A stretch of 64,000 nt of DNA from Pirellulaceae bacterium (lineage in GTDB: Bacteria; Planctomycetota; Planctomycetia; Pirellulales; Pirellulaceae). Every line of letters starts with the position of its first letter. Positions within the stretch are counted from its first letter, which is position 1. A program made the translations under genes and the position numbers. The DNA lies in assembly GCA_019636375.1 (NCBI GenBank), contig JAHBXS010000004.1:62001-126000 (forward strand). The letters run 5' to 3'. Below, piece by piece: positions 50,755-59,792 of the stretch. The notes beneath the pieces are model-generated. The model was given only the letters and a program-made list of their open reading frames with translations, was not told the origin of the DNA and ran no database searches.

Positions 50755-53223
50755 TCATTGACCTTCTTCTGAATTCTGTTCAATCATTTCTTTAAGACGG
50801 CGAACCACGTCCTCTCTTATCTTTGCGATATGGGCCTTGAAGTCGTCAGGAACGATGTCTTGAGGATTACTACCAAACAAAAACGTCGTGTTCGGCAGGC
50901 CTTCTTGAATTTCTAAAGTGAGTAACGGCTTGGAGTCGACGGGGTTGAATTTTGGAGATGTCGACAGAATGCGGTGATTTCCGCTGGGACGAAGCTCTTG
51001 TAGGTCGGCTAATATTCTACTCGGAAAGTTGGGAGTAATTTTTAAATCATTGTGAAAGAATAAAATCCAGCATTCGCTTAAATTCGGGCAGCTACCGAGA
51101 AGGTTTGATATAGAAAAATTCGATTTCACGTCCACCAAACATCTGATTTGGGCCACCTGAGGAAAATTCGTGTCACCCGAAATTTCGAAATCTTTGTGCA
51201 ATAATTCTCCGAAATGTATTTCAGTTAGTTCTCTGCTTTTTTGTGAGAGATTCGACATGGCGCGTTCAAAGCAGTTTGTCGAAGGTTCGTAGATTCTTTC
51301 GAAGCTACCGAGCCAGTAATGATCAATCGACACCGCAACTAAATGCTCTAGCTCTACGTCGGTCAACTGCAGTAGCCAACGCTCATTTGGGAGCCAAAGT
51401 CGAGTTACGCTCCCTTCGCCGTCAACTCCATAAGCCCAGCCCAACTTTTTCGCCAGCTCGGTGACCGATGGTTCTGAAAACAGAGGATATTCCCCCGTCT
51501 TCGGATCTGGCTCAAAGAGCCATTCTGGAAGTCGCGTTCGGATAGGCTGGTAATTAGCCAGTAATAACTGCCAGGCATCTGGCTTTGTTGGATTGGTAAT
51601 GACAAGTCTTTTGACATTTAGATTTAACAAGTCCAACAAGAGCTCTGGAGCAACTTCCAATTCATCTAGGTCACTGATTTGAAAAGAATGCCTCAAAATT
51701 TCGCTACGGTCGAGTTCACTCAAACACCTGAATGCCGCATTGAATGAACGAAGCCCATCGGAATTGAGGTCAAACAAAATTCCGTTCCGGGGTGCTAGCT
51801 GGATTAGTTCCTTAAAACATTCCAGACTCCACTCCTGCTGGTTGAAATGAACTGACCAAACATTTCCATAGGTTGAAAAGTTTTTGATAATAATCGGAAG
51901 GGACTCCAACGGCAGGTCGCTAAGCGTCAATTTACTCAAAAACGTCCCGGATGGTACAGGGGGCGAGTCGTCGATCACTTGAGTTGATGCCAAATGCAGT
52001 CGCCTGTAGTTGTTTTGAAGCTGAAAAAGCTGGCTCAATGTAATTTCTGAGTCAATCAAGTGCACTTCGGTGCATCTTTGAGGTAGGAATTTAAAATTAA
52101 TCGCTGGAGTTGCCGACTTAAGCTTCAAGTAAAACTCCTTGCCAATATGTTTTTGCGGCATTAACCGCAAAATATTGCTGGGTGTTGATCCGTTAAGCGT
52201 AAGGGTTGAGTGATAGGCATTCCCGTCCTCTTTGACTTCAATAATCGCACCGCCTTGGGAAACGAGATACCGCAAATGCCATAGGGTTAAACGTTCTTCG
52301 TTATAGGCCAACTGTTTCTCAACAACTACGGACAATTTTTCGTTCGGTGCCGAGAAATTAAAAACAGCGATGGCCAGCGCGATCGGCCAGATGATCGAAA
52401 GCAAAACTAGGGAATTGCTGTGCAGGCGGGACGGCGTTCGCTGCGTGCTATTGCCAAGCACGATCCATGCGGACAAAAAAATGCCTCCCCAAATCGCCAC
52501 TGCCGGATAATTAACTTCTCTAAAATCATCCGCGTTCCTGAACAAGATCGCCACGAGGGGTAGAGTCGGTGCGAAAATAAGTGCCGAAAAAAGAAGCAAT
52601 GCCGTGACCCGTTTGATTCGACTTGCGTAGTCGGTGACTAGGGCTGTAGCAATTCCTGTCCACGCCAACGACACAATTATTGCCGACTTCAACCAAGCCC
52701 AATTGACTAATTTGATATCTTCCTGAATAAACCTGCTGAAGACATGAACTGCTAATAACACACCCAGCATCGCCAAAAGTCGCCTGCTGTCACCTTGTGG
52801 AATGACTCGTTCATAGACTACTTGCCAACTCGAACCAAAATGTCTGATCGCCAATGACGTGAACGCATTGAATAACAATGCTAAAGGAACACCACGAAAA
52901 AAAAGAAACTGAAACTCAATAAAACTCTCACTCACCTTCATCGAACCCCAGTTCCAGGCCCACAACAAGGAGAGTGTCCAAACAGCGAACAATAGAGCCC
53001 AACAAGGTTGCTCACCTTTGATTTGAATCAAAATTGCAAGGGTGCCCAAAGTCAATCCCAGCCAGAATCCGCCGAATGCAAATACAGGCAAATAAACCAG
53101 ATAGGTTTCGCCCTCGATCATCATGCCTGCTAAGGCGACGATCATGCCAAGCACCAACCAAAAATATCGATGCGGCAGAATGGATCGAAAAAAAGAAGGC
53201 GAGTTGCGAGTGACTGATGTCAT
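50755..53223 (-). CDS. Large membrane protein with LRR-like C-terminal half
   Basis: 822 residues. The N-terminal 290 residues contain about eight membrane segments (for example YFWLVLGMIVALAGMMIEG, FWLGLTLGTLAILIQI, LLLFSALIFAPTLPLVAIL). The remaining 520 residues are soluble and rich in leucine-patterned strands (LYLKLKSATPAI, LTLSDLPLESLPIIIKN, DLDELEVAPELLLDLLNLN), like irregular leucine-rich repeats seen in other planctomycete proteins. I do not recognise a family. ATG 53223 is chosen because GGAG lies nine bases before; a TTG 20 codons upstream lacks support. Confidence 0.7.
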   Translation of the reverse strand: MTSVTRNSPSFFRSILPHRYFWLVLGMIVALAGMMIEGETYLVYLPVFAFGGFWLGLTLGTLAILIQIKGEQPCWALLFAVWTLSLLWAWNWGSMKVSESFIEFQFLFFRGVPLALLFNAFTSLAIRHFGSSWQVVYERVIPQGDSRRLLAMLGVLLAVHVFSRFIQEDIKLVNWAWLKSAIIVSLAWTGIATALVTDYASRIKRVTALLLFSALIFAPTLPLVAILFRNADDFREVNYPAVAIWGGIFLSAWIVLGNSTQRTPSRLHSNSLVLLSIIWPIALAIAVFNFSAPNEKLSVVVEKQLAYNEERLTLWHLRYLVSQGGAIIEVKEDGNAYHSTLTLNGSTPSNILRLMPQKHIGKEFYLKLKSATPAINFKFLPQRCTEVHLIDSEITLSQLFQLQNNYRRLHLASTQVIDDSPPVPSGTFLSKLTLSDLPLESLPIIIKNFSTYGNVWSVHFNQQEWSLECFKELIQLAPRNGILFDLNSDGLRSFNAAFRCLSELDRSEILRHSFQISDLDELEVAPELLLDLLNLNVKRLVITNPTKPDAWQLLLANYQPIRTRLPEWLFEPDPKTGEYPLFSEPSVTELAKKLGWAYGVDGEGSVTRLWLPNERWLLQLTDVELEHLVAVSIDHYWLGSFERIYEPSTNCFERAMSNLSQKSRELTEIHFGELLHKDFEISGDTNFPQVAQIRCLVDVKSNFSISNLLGSCPNLSECWILFFHNDLKITPNFPSRILADLQELRPSGNHRILSTSPKFNPVDSKPLLTLEIQEGLPNTTFLFGSNPQDIVPDDFKAHIAKIREDVVRRLKEMIEQNSEEGQ

Positions 53224-53396
53224 GAAGTGCCGCTCCGACGAATGCGCACAGGAAGTTGCCGAGCCTGATTCTACTCGACGCAACCATTAGACGCTGAATC
53301 GACTAGGTCTCGCAAGCCTGGGACTGACAATCTTCGCGGTAGTTTAAATCGTCAGCATTTAGTCGTTGTTACTCAATATTTCGCAACGGTCATCGC

Positions 53397-55382
53397 TCAG
53401 TCGTCATCGCCAGAGCCATCGACCTTATCCGAGCCCGTTTCGGTGGTCGCGTTTTCGGCGTCTTTTTCGGCCTTGTCACTCGACTCCTCGGCACCTTCTG
53501 GGTTTGGCTCCGCAGTTTCTTCGACCGCCGAAGTCGGTAACGATAAAGCTTCGACGGCCTGTTTCAGAAATCGCTTCCTGAGCAAGTTTCCGTGTTTGCT
53601 CTGACCGGAACTTTGCCCAAGTTCTGCCAATGCCAAATCGTATTCTCGGCGAGACTCGTAAGCCCGCGCGGAAAGGTAATTGATTGTCTCTTCCCAACGC
53701 GAGGCGTCTTCTTTGAGCGCAAGTCGCTCCAGCCAGTTACTCGCAGTTCCTAAATTGCCGTTATCAAAATGGCTTTGGGCCAAAAACACGCCGGCATCTC
53801 GACGAACCAATCGCATTTGACCTTGCACACTGCGAATTCGTTCCTGAAACTCGCGAGCACTTTGGTTGACCGTTTGCAGAATCCCCAACCGCATCAACAA
53901 GGGACGATTTGTGGCCAACTCGTCAATTTTTTTATCGTCGTACATCAACAAGTAAAAATTCTCGATGACATTAAAGTCGTCAGTGCTCGGATCTCGCTCG
54001 AACATTCCGTGAACGAACATATTGCGAGCCGTGCGGTAGGTTTCAAACGTGTCGGCGTACGACTCGTTGTCGTAATACCAAAACAATTTCGCCTGCAACG
54101 ACTCGTCCGATCGGGATCGGACTAGTGCGTCACGCAAGGCCCAACGGAAGGACCAGTTTTTGAAACCGATGTCCCAAACTTCGACGGGCAAGTTATTTTG
54201 TTTGGCCGCAACCGCTCGAATAGGTGCCAAGTTTTTAACCAATTGCAACTTCTCGCCAATCATCCGTTTTTCGAGAAATAAAATTCTTCGACTAACCGAC
54301 TCGGGGGCCACATAGATCAGCCCCTTCAGGGAATCCAAATCGGACTCTTTCACCCAATAGCGATTTTCGCCGTCGAGCAATTCGTCCCGCGTTAAATCTA
54401 ATTTCCTCAAGCTGGCCGGATTCTCGCGAAGGCCTCGTAGCGTCAGGACTGAACCGAAACGCTGGTTGGGGATGGGAAGACCCATCAACGTGTCAAACAA
54501 ATACAGCTCGTCACCGATCTCAACTCCGACGGCCCACGGTTTCCCTTGCACCGACAACATCAGTGCATTTAGTTGTGCATGCTCCAGCAATTTGATAAAC
54601 AGCAACGCTCGCTCGATGTAGTCGCAACGACCATACAAAACCGCTTGGTACGGAGTGCGGACATAGCCTGGACCTCGAACGCCGTCAGACCAGGGATTTC
54701 CCGTGCTGATATCGACGAGTTGCTCGGTAACACGTTCTTCCTCGTTAAACTCCGTAGCAGGTTCCAATTGGGTGTTGCGTACGACCCAATCAAAGAGGCG
54801 TAGCGTCAACGCCAATTGATCAAGTTTCTCACCATTCAAATCAGGGTTCAGCGTTTGCAAGGCCTTCAAGAATGCCACCTCTGGCTCGTCCTCAGTCAGT
54901 TCAACTCCAGAACTCAAATGAAATAATTCGAAAGCCAAATGATTGCGGGGAGTATTGAGGCGGCGAACAAGCTCATCACACCAGTCCGCTTGTCGCAAAT
55001 AATAAGCGTCGGTTCGCTGGAAGGTCAACGAATCGACCGCCTTGATGGGGGGCACTGCCGAGTGGGCAGCGAACAATGGAACCAATTCAGGGTCCAAACT
55101 CCAGCCATCAGATGTTTCGGCTGTCGGATCAGTGCTGAGGACGCGACTGGCCCAACGATTCAAGTTCTGAGCAGTTAAGTTTTCAAATTCCTCATTTGAG
55201 AAACCCTTGGCGCTCGTAACCAGCGAAATCGCTCGCTCGTAATCGTCCACTTTTCCGGTAGACGATCGGGCATCGACGATATCTAACAGAGGGTCGAGTC
55301 CAGGCTCGCAGCCAGTTGTCGCCAGTAATAACAGGCAGCCCAGCAACGAAAAAACGGGCGCAGGTGAAGCAATTTTCATCAT
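53397..55382 (-). CDS. Lipoprotein with transglutaminase-like domain and TPR-like tail
   Basis: 661 residues from ATG 55382. Signal with lipobox ATTGC, lipid on Cys25. The middle (about 260-330) resembles planctomycete transglutaminase-like domains: LYGRCDYIERALLFIKLLE, LNALMLSVQGKPWAVGVEIG and ELYLFDTLMGLPIPNQ. The Cys (GRCD) and Asp (LFDT) are present but the expected His is not evident, so activity is doubtful. The C-terminal 170 residues look TPR-like (AQSHFDNGNLGTASNWLERL), and the last 50 are acidic and disordered. No enzymatic role assigned. Same strand as the LRR-like membrane gene, with 173 bases between. Confidence 0.65.
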   Translation of the reverse strand: MMKIASPAPVFSLLGCLLLLATTGCEPGLDPLLDIVDARSSTGKVDDYERAISLVTSAKGFSNEEFENLTAQNLNRWASRVLSTDPTAETSDGWSLDPELVPLFAAHSAVPPIKAVDSLTFQRTDAYYLRQADWCDELVRRLNTPRNHLAFELFHLSSGVELTEDEPEVAFLKALQTLNPDLNGEKLDQLALTLRLFDWVVRNTQLEPATEFNEEERVTEQLVDISTGNPWSDGVRGPGYVRTPYQAVLYGRCDYIERALLFIKLLEHAQLNALMLSVQGKPWAVGVEIGDELYLFDTLMGLPIPNQRFGSVLTLRGLRENPASLRKLDLTRDELLDGENRYWVKESDLDSLKGLIYVAPESVSRRILFLEKRMIGEKLQLVKNLAPIRAVAAKQNNLPVEVWDIGFKNWSFRWALRDALVRSRSDESLQAKLFWYYDNESYADTFETYRTARNMFVHGMFERDPSTDDFNVIENFYLLMYDDKKIDELATNRPLLMRLGILQTVNQSAREFQERIRSVQGQMRLVRRDAGVFLAQSHFDNGNLGTASNWLERLALKEDASRWEETINYLSARAYESRREYDLALAELGQSSGQSKHGNLLRKRFLKQAVEALSLPTSAVEETAEPNPEGAEESSDKAEKDAENATTETGSDKVDGSGDDD

Positions 55383-56300
55383 GAATTTATTGTGTCGATT
55401 TTTGGGGATTTCTAATGCGTTTGTCCAACGATTTACGCCTAAATCAACTCCGCCGACCGGCAACCGCACCGGTTTCAACAACCTAAACCGCAGGTTAAGC
55501 CATTTGGCAGACGCTAAAATCAAATTGAAACAAGGCACAAAGCGTAAATTCACAGCTTCGAACCGCACGGCCGCGAAGTTGATCGGGGTAGGCCATAAGT
55601 CGATCGCCTACCAACTATTTACGATATTTCTCGATCCTCAGTTTATCGAAAACCAGAAAAACCACTAGGTCCTATTGTCCGGCAACCATTCGAAGCCCGT
55701 TGATTTTTTCAGTTGGAACCCGCAGAAATAGCCTGGTATCACCCATGACATCGCCCTTAAAAACCGCAAACGATCGCGGAGTGGACGGCCACGCAGCTTT
55801 TAACTAGGTGAAAAAGCGGGCATGCGGAAAAAGCGGGAGTTAGCAAGCTTCCAATTGGCCAGCGTCACTTTTATCAGCCGCCGTGCGTTTGCAACCGGTT
55901 TTTTTGGACGATTTTTGGAACCGGAGGCTAACGCCTTCCGGCTGATCATTGCCCTCCGTTTTTGGCATTTTTGGTGGAAAAGTGGCGCTGTCCAACTAAG
56001 ACGATCCCGTGAAAAGTTACCAATGCAACGTGCAAATAAAGGTGGGTGGCACCTTTTGGACGTTTTGGACGTCTTTGAAATGACGGTGATGCTCAGCTAA
56101 GGCGACTTTAAAACTGCCAAAATGACACAGAACGAATCAAAGTGAGACAATTTTCGGTTTCAACCCTCGTTTTTTAGCGGTTTTCACGAACGGAACGGAA
56201 TTTGCAGTGTCTTTTAGAGTGGGCGAGGAGTTTAAAAAAAGGTTGCTTCAAACCTCTTGCCATTTACAGGTAAGTGCTCAGAAAGGCGGATATTGAGAAC
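55383..56300. other. Long gene-free stretch
   Basis: About 900 bases. The open frame at 55822-56100 lacks family features. A palindromic element is present at 55921-55939. The rest shows nothing recognisable. Confidence 0.5.
55921..55939. repeat. Palindromic intergenic element
   Basis: CCGGAGGC-TAAC-GCC-T-TCCGG folds into an 8-bp stem with a one-base bulge. A partial cousin (AACCGCCTTCGGGCTGATC) occurs near 24102-24120, sharing the GCCTTC...GGCTGATC tail. Confidence 0.4.
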
Positions 56301-56909
56301 ATGACGCGGCGTTTTTCATTCGACGGGAATGATAAGCGGGAAGTTTCCCAAGCTGATTTTTCGTGGCTTGTTGGGAATTTCCTCGTTGCCGCTCCAACTT
56401 GGGCCGAGGGTCCGTTTGCTCGCACGGTCGTTCTGATTTTGCAGCATAATCCGGACGGTGTTTTTGGCGTCATCGTCAACCGACCCGCCGACGCCGATTT
56501 GAAAAAGTTTTGGATGCAAGCCTCCGGAAGCCCCGCCTCAGAGGCCGAACGCCTGCACGTTGGCGGTCCGATCGGTGGACCCGTATTCGCTGTCCATTCC
56601 ATGGAAAATTTTGCCGAGATCAAAATCGATGGGGGACTTTTTATTTCCGCCAATTACGATGCGATCCATAAAATCATTGAATCAGGGGATAATCGCTATC
56701 GAATCTTTTGCGGTATGGTTTCGTGGAAGGCCGCAAGCCTCGCCACTGAACTCGCCAATGGATTGTGGTTCCCGCTGGAAAATCGCTCCGAGTTGATTTT
56801 TCCCTCACAGGAAGTCGAGTGGGAACGAGCGGTCGTCGCCTATGGGCGCGATTGCCTGAGCAAAATGTTGGGCGGTTACCCAATTGCCGGAAACCCAGAG
56901 CTAAATTAA
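56301..56909 (+). CDS. YqgE/AlgH-family protein
   Basis: 202 residues from ATG 56301. The family is named after a Pseudomonas alginate regulator but has no settled biochemical role. Typical segments: LVGNFLVAAPTWAEGPFART, VVLILQHNPDGVFGVIVNRP, LHVGGPIGGPVFAVHS, RYRIFCGMVSWKA and AGNPELN at the end. A GTG nine codons earlier would add residues without homology and is less likely. It stands alone ahead of the lipoprotein-fur pair. Confidence 0.92.
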   Translation: MTRRFSFDGNDKREVSQADFSWLVGNFLVAAPTWAEGPFARTVVLILQHNPDGVFGVIVNRPADADLKKFWMQASGSPASEAERLHVGGPIGGPVFAVHSMENFAEIKIDGGLFISANYDAIHKIIESGDNRYRIFCGMVSWKAASLATELANGLWFPLENRSELIFPSQEVEWERAVVAYGRDCLSKMLGGYPIAGNPELN

Positions 56910-57057
56910 GTCCCTCAAAATTCCGGCCAAGGCACCTTTTAAACCTGCTCATAATGGGCCAAAATGTCGTGTGTCACGTAAAGAGCCTATCTGTATTTTG
57001 GTTTCAGTTTCAATAAAAAAAGCTCGTCAACGACAAGTCGAGCGTAGGAGGAGAATT

Positions 57058-57531
57058 GTGCGTTTAAACATCCTTGGATTTTCAATTCTGGCGGTTGGAT
57101 TAGTTTTGTTAACTGGATGTGGCGACAACAGTGCATCCTCCAACTCCACAACGGTCGTAAACGAACACAGCGAATGCCGCCACGGTCCCAATGGCGGAGA
57201 TTTGTTTGACATCGAGGGTCATGACATCGTCGGTGAGTTGGGCTACAACAAAACGAACAATGTGATCACGATTTTCTTGCTCGAAGCAGACGAGGCTACT
57301 CCCTATCCCATCAAGGCGGATAACATCGTGGTCAACTACAACGGCGGAAAAGAGCCTGAAAGTTATACGTTGGCCGCAGTCGATCCCACCGCCGATGGGA
57401 AATCCGCCGAGTTTGCACTCGATAGCAAACCCCTTTCGATGGTGATTTTTATGCCTTGCGAGATCGTGATGCAGGACGGTGAGAAAAAGATTACAATCAA
57501 TCTGCCGAAACGCCACCGTCACAATCACTAA
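57058..57531 (+). CDS. His-rich lipoprotein, candidate metal binder
   Basis: 157 residues from GTG 57058, preceded by an ideal AGGAGG. Lipobox LLTGC (Cys21). Soon after comes HSECRHGPNGGDLFDIEGHD, similar to planctomycete lipoproteins with an HGPHGG-type motif, then beta-rich sequence (ITIFLLEADEATPYPIKA), a CEIVMQDGEK segment, and a tail KRHRHNH. The histidines suggest Zn, Cu or Ni handling in the periplasm; this is inference. The Fur regulator starts 28 bases after its stop, so the pair is probably one operon. Confidence 0.75.
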   Translation: MRLNILGFSILAVGLVLLTGCGDNSASSNSTTVVNEHSECRHGPNGGDLFDIEGHDIVGELGYNKTNNVITIFLLEADEATPYPIKADNIVVNYNGGKEPESYTLAAVDPTADGKSAEFALDSKPLSMVIFMPCEIVMQDGEKKITINLPKRHRHNH

Positions 57532-57559
57532 ACCATTACCGGCCAGCTTTGTTCGAGTC

Positions 57560-58060
57560 ATGGTAACTCAGACGCCACTATCAAAATCGAGCCAACGTTC
57601 CCCTGCGGATCGTTTCGAAGATTTTCTGCAGAGTCGCGGAATGAGGAATACCCAACAACGCCGGATGATGCTGGACGTCGTGTTCTCGCAAGCGGGCATA
57701 TTCGATGCCGACCAACTCATCGAGCGGCTTCCCGGGCGCTCGACGCCTGGCTACGTCAGTCGCCCGACGGTCTACCGCACGTTGGCGGAGTTTGTCGAAG
57801 CGGGGCTGCTACAGAAGTTTGAATTGGATGGACGCTCCGTTTATCAACCCGGAATAGGTTCAGAACCCACCGATCATTTTTTCTGCGTCGAGTGCAGGGA
57901 GTTGATTGAGTTTGTTTCACCTGCGATTGCCGATTCAGTTCAACAAGTGGCCAACGACAGAGGGTTTCAAGTCGCCGCTCATCGACTGGTTGTAAGTGGG
58001 ACTTGTTCGAATTGTCGGCAGCGTCGCCGCCGCACCAAACGCCGCGTCGATTTGGTTTGA
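57560..58060 (+). CDS. Fur-family transcriptional regulator
   Basis: 166 residues from ATG 57560. N-terminal winged helix: MRNTQQRRMMLDVVFSQAG, then SRPTVYRTLAEFVEAGLLQK. The dimer and metal part has DHFFCVECRELIEF (His106, Cys109, Cys112) and a second Cys pair (Cys149, Cys152) for the structural zinc, then a very basic tail RQRRRRTKRR. The subclass (Fur, Zur, PerR) cannot be fixed by eye. It probably regulates the adjoining His-rich lipoprotein operon, which fits a metal-responsive loop. Confidence 0.9.
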   Translation: MVTQTPLSKSSQRSPADRFEDFLQSRGMRNTQQRRMMLDVVFSQAGIFDADQLIERLPGRSTPGYVSRPTVYRTLAEFVEAGLLQKFELDGRSVYQPGIGSEPTDHFFCVECRELIEFVSPAIADSVQQVANDRGFQVAAHRLVVSGTCSNCRQRRRRTKRRVDLV

Positions 58061-58157
58061 GCATCAGTGCTGCCTCTCGTTAATTCGTCGATGGTTGATT
58101 CGTAAGTGCCTGAAATGGACAGGTCTTTTTCTCGAAAAACTTATGTAGAAAGTTCGA

Positions 58158-59438
58158 ATGCAAAACGGAATTTTTTCAGAACTTAGCTGGCGGGGGCTCG
58201 TTTACCAAGCGACCAGCCCCGACCAAATCGAAAAATGGCTCGACGAAAAATCTCGTACCCTCTACGCCGGTTTTGACCCCACCGCCGACAGCCTGCACGT
58301 CGGAAGCCTCATGCCCCTGATGATGTTGCGACGATTTCAGCGGGCCGGTCATCGCCCGTTGGCCCTCGTCGGTGGTGCCACCGGGATGATTGGCGACCCC
58401 AGCGGAAAAAGTGCCGAGCGAAATCTCTTGTCCGCAGACCAACTGCACGCGAACGTCGCCGGAATCGAAAAACAGCTTCGCCAATTCCTCGACTTCTCCG
58501 GTCCCGCTGCCGCTCAAGTCGTCAATAACGCCGATTGGATCGGGAAACTATCGGTGATCGATTTCCTCCGCGACGTCGGCAAGCATGTTTCGGTCAACGT
58601 GATGATGGCGAAAGACTCCGTAAAAAGTCGCATCGAAAACGAAACCGGGATCAGCTACACCGAATTCAGCTACATGCTCCTTCAAGCGTATGACTTCGTG
58701 CACTTGAATCGCGAATTCGGTTGCGAATTGCAGGTTGGCGGAAGTGACCAATGGGGGAACATCACGGCCGGTATTGACCTCGTTCGCCGCTTGTCGGGGA
58801 ACCACTTGCAAGGAATGACTTGTCCTTTGCTGACAAAATCTGATGGCAGCAAAATGGGGAAAACCGAACAAGGAACCGTGTGGCTTTGCGGAACCCGCAC
58901 CAGCCCCTACCAGTTCTATCAATACTGGTTCAATACCGATGACGCCGATGTGGGGCAATGCTTAAGGTTTTTGACCGAACTGTCGCGGGAAGAGATCGAG
59001 GAGTTGGACCAATCCCGAAAGGAATCCCCCCACGCTCGTGACAGCCAACGTTGTTTGGCGGAACATTTGACCGCAATGATTCACGGGGCTGAGGGTTTAG
59101 CCAAGGCCCAACAGGCTGCCGGTATTTTGTTCGGTCAAGAAATCGCGAACTTAAACGACAGCGAACTCAGTCAGATTTTTTCCGACGTGCCAAGTTGCAC
59201 CACCGCGCGAGCTACTTTTGTCGAGGCGGGGTTGCCGCTGATTGATGCACTGGTTCTAGCAAACCTTTCGAAGAGCAAGGGTGAGGCACGCCGCTCGATT
59301 GCCGAGGGTGGAGTCTACGTCAACAATCGCCGCGCCGAATCGGCGGAAATCGTCCTCAACGCGGAGCATCTGGCGAGCGAGTCGATCTTGGTCTTAAGAA
59401 AAGGGAAAAAAAACTACGCCCTTGTACGGCTGATTTAA
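58158..59438 (+). CDS. tyrS: Tyrosyl-tRNA synthetase
   Basis: 426 residues. Class I synthetase charging tRNA-Tyr. The HIGH-like motif is DSLHVGSL, the KMSKS-like motif is GSKMGKTEQGTVWL, and YAGFDPTA, YMLLQAYDFVHLNREF and VGGSDQWGNI lie in the tyrosine pocket. An S4 RNA-binding domain closes the protein (ANLSKSKGEARRSIAEGGVY, VNNRRAE). Length and motifs are normal. ATG 58158. Confidence 0.96.
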   Translation: MQNGIFSELSWRGLVYQATSPDQIEKWLDEKSRTLYAGFDPTADSLHVGSLMPLMMLRRFQRAGHRPLALVGGATGMIGDPSGKSAERNLLSADQLHANVAGIEKQLRQFLDFSGPAAAQVVNNADWIGKLSVIDFLRDVGKHVSVNVMMAKDSVKSRIENETGISYTEFSYMLLQAYDFVHLNREFGCELQVGGSDQWGNITAGIDLVRRLSGNHLQGMTCPLLTKSDGSKMGKTEQGTVWLCGTRTSPYQFYQYWFNTDDADVGQCLRFLTELSREEIEELDQSRKESPHARDSQRCLAEHLTAMIHGAEGLAKAQQAAGILFGQEIANLNDSELSQIFSDVPSCTTARATFVEAGLPLIDALVLANLSKSKGEARRSIAEGGVYVNNRRAESAEIVLNAEHLASESILVLRKGKKNYALVRLI

Positions 59439-59489
59439 ACTTACGAGAATTCGCCTCATTTTGAACGTTTTTTTTCGATGACCGCTTAT

Positions 59490-59508
59490 CGCAAAACCCC
59501 CTTTTGCG
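59490..59508. other. Inverted repeat downstream of tyrS
   Basis: CGCAAAA (59490-59496) and TTTTGCG (59502-59508) around five C residues. It lies 52 bases after tyrS and just before the gcvP promoter candidate. No T-run follows, so it is not a clear terminator. Confidence 0.35.
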
Positions 59509-59511
59509 GTA

Positions 59512-59517
59512 TACAAT
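59512..59517 (+). promoter_or_regulatory. Candidate -10 box for the gcvP leader
   Basis: TACAAT within GGTATACAATACG, placed about 18 bases before the riboswitch begins, which is the right distance for a start site near 59525. No good -35 hexamer is visible. Confidence 0.4.
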
Positions 59518-59534
59518 ACGAACACGGTGAAAAA

Positions 59535-59732
59535 CCCGCGCGAGAGAGCCACGACCGACTCGAATGACACCCGGATCGAGGCCGCCGAAGGTGCAAGGTG
59601 CCCTGAACCGCTCAGGCAAAAGGATCGCGAGTCTGAAACACCGTCTCTGGAGAGCGATTGCTATCGGCAATCCACCGAAGGGGCAAAATGCGTCCACCGC
59701 ATTGCATCTCTCAGGTACATGGACAGAGGGGC
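59535..59732 (+). promoter_or_regulatory. Tandem glycine riboswitch upstream of gcvP
   Basis: Two aptamers of the gcvT type. The first (about 59535-59635) has GAGAGAGCC, GCCGCCGAAGGTGCAAG and CGCTCAGGCAAAAGGA. The second (about 59643-59731) has CTCTGGAGAGCG, CCACCGAAGGGGCAAAATG and TCTCAGGTACATGGACAGAG. Two cooperative aptamers before glycine cleavage genes normally switch expression on when glycine is plentiful. The GGACAG block is altered in the first aptamer (GGATCG) but canonical in the second. Between the last block and the ATG lie about 60 bases for the expression platform; no clear terminator is seen there. Confidence 0.92.
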
Positions 59733-59792
59733 AACATTAGCATTCAATTGCACAACAAGTTGTCCTATTTGATCCCCCTTTGGAGAAACGTC

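Noticed and set aside
55822..56100. 92-codon plus-strand open frame
   Set aside because: Composition and sequence show no protein features; it contains the palindromic element.
59658..59792. 45-codon N-terminal extension of gcvP
   Set aside because: It lies inside the glycine riboswitch; homology and a ribosome binding site support ATG 59793.
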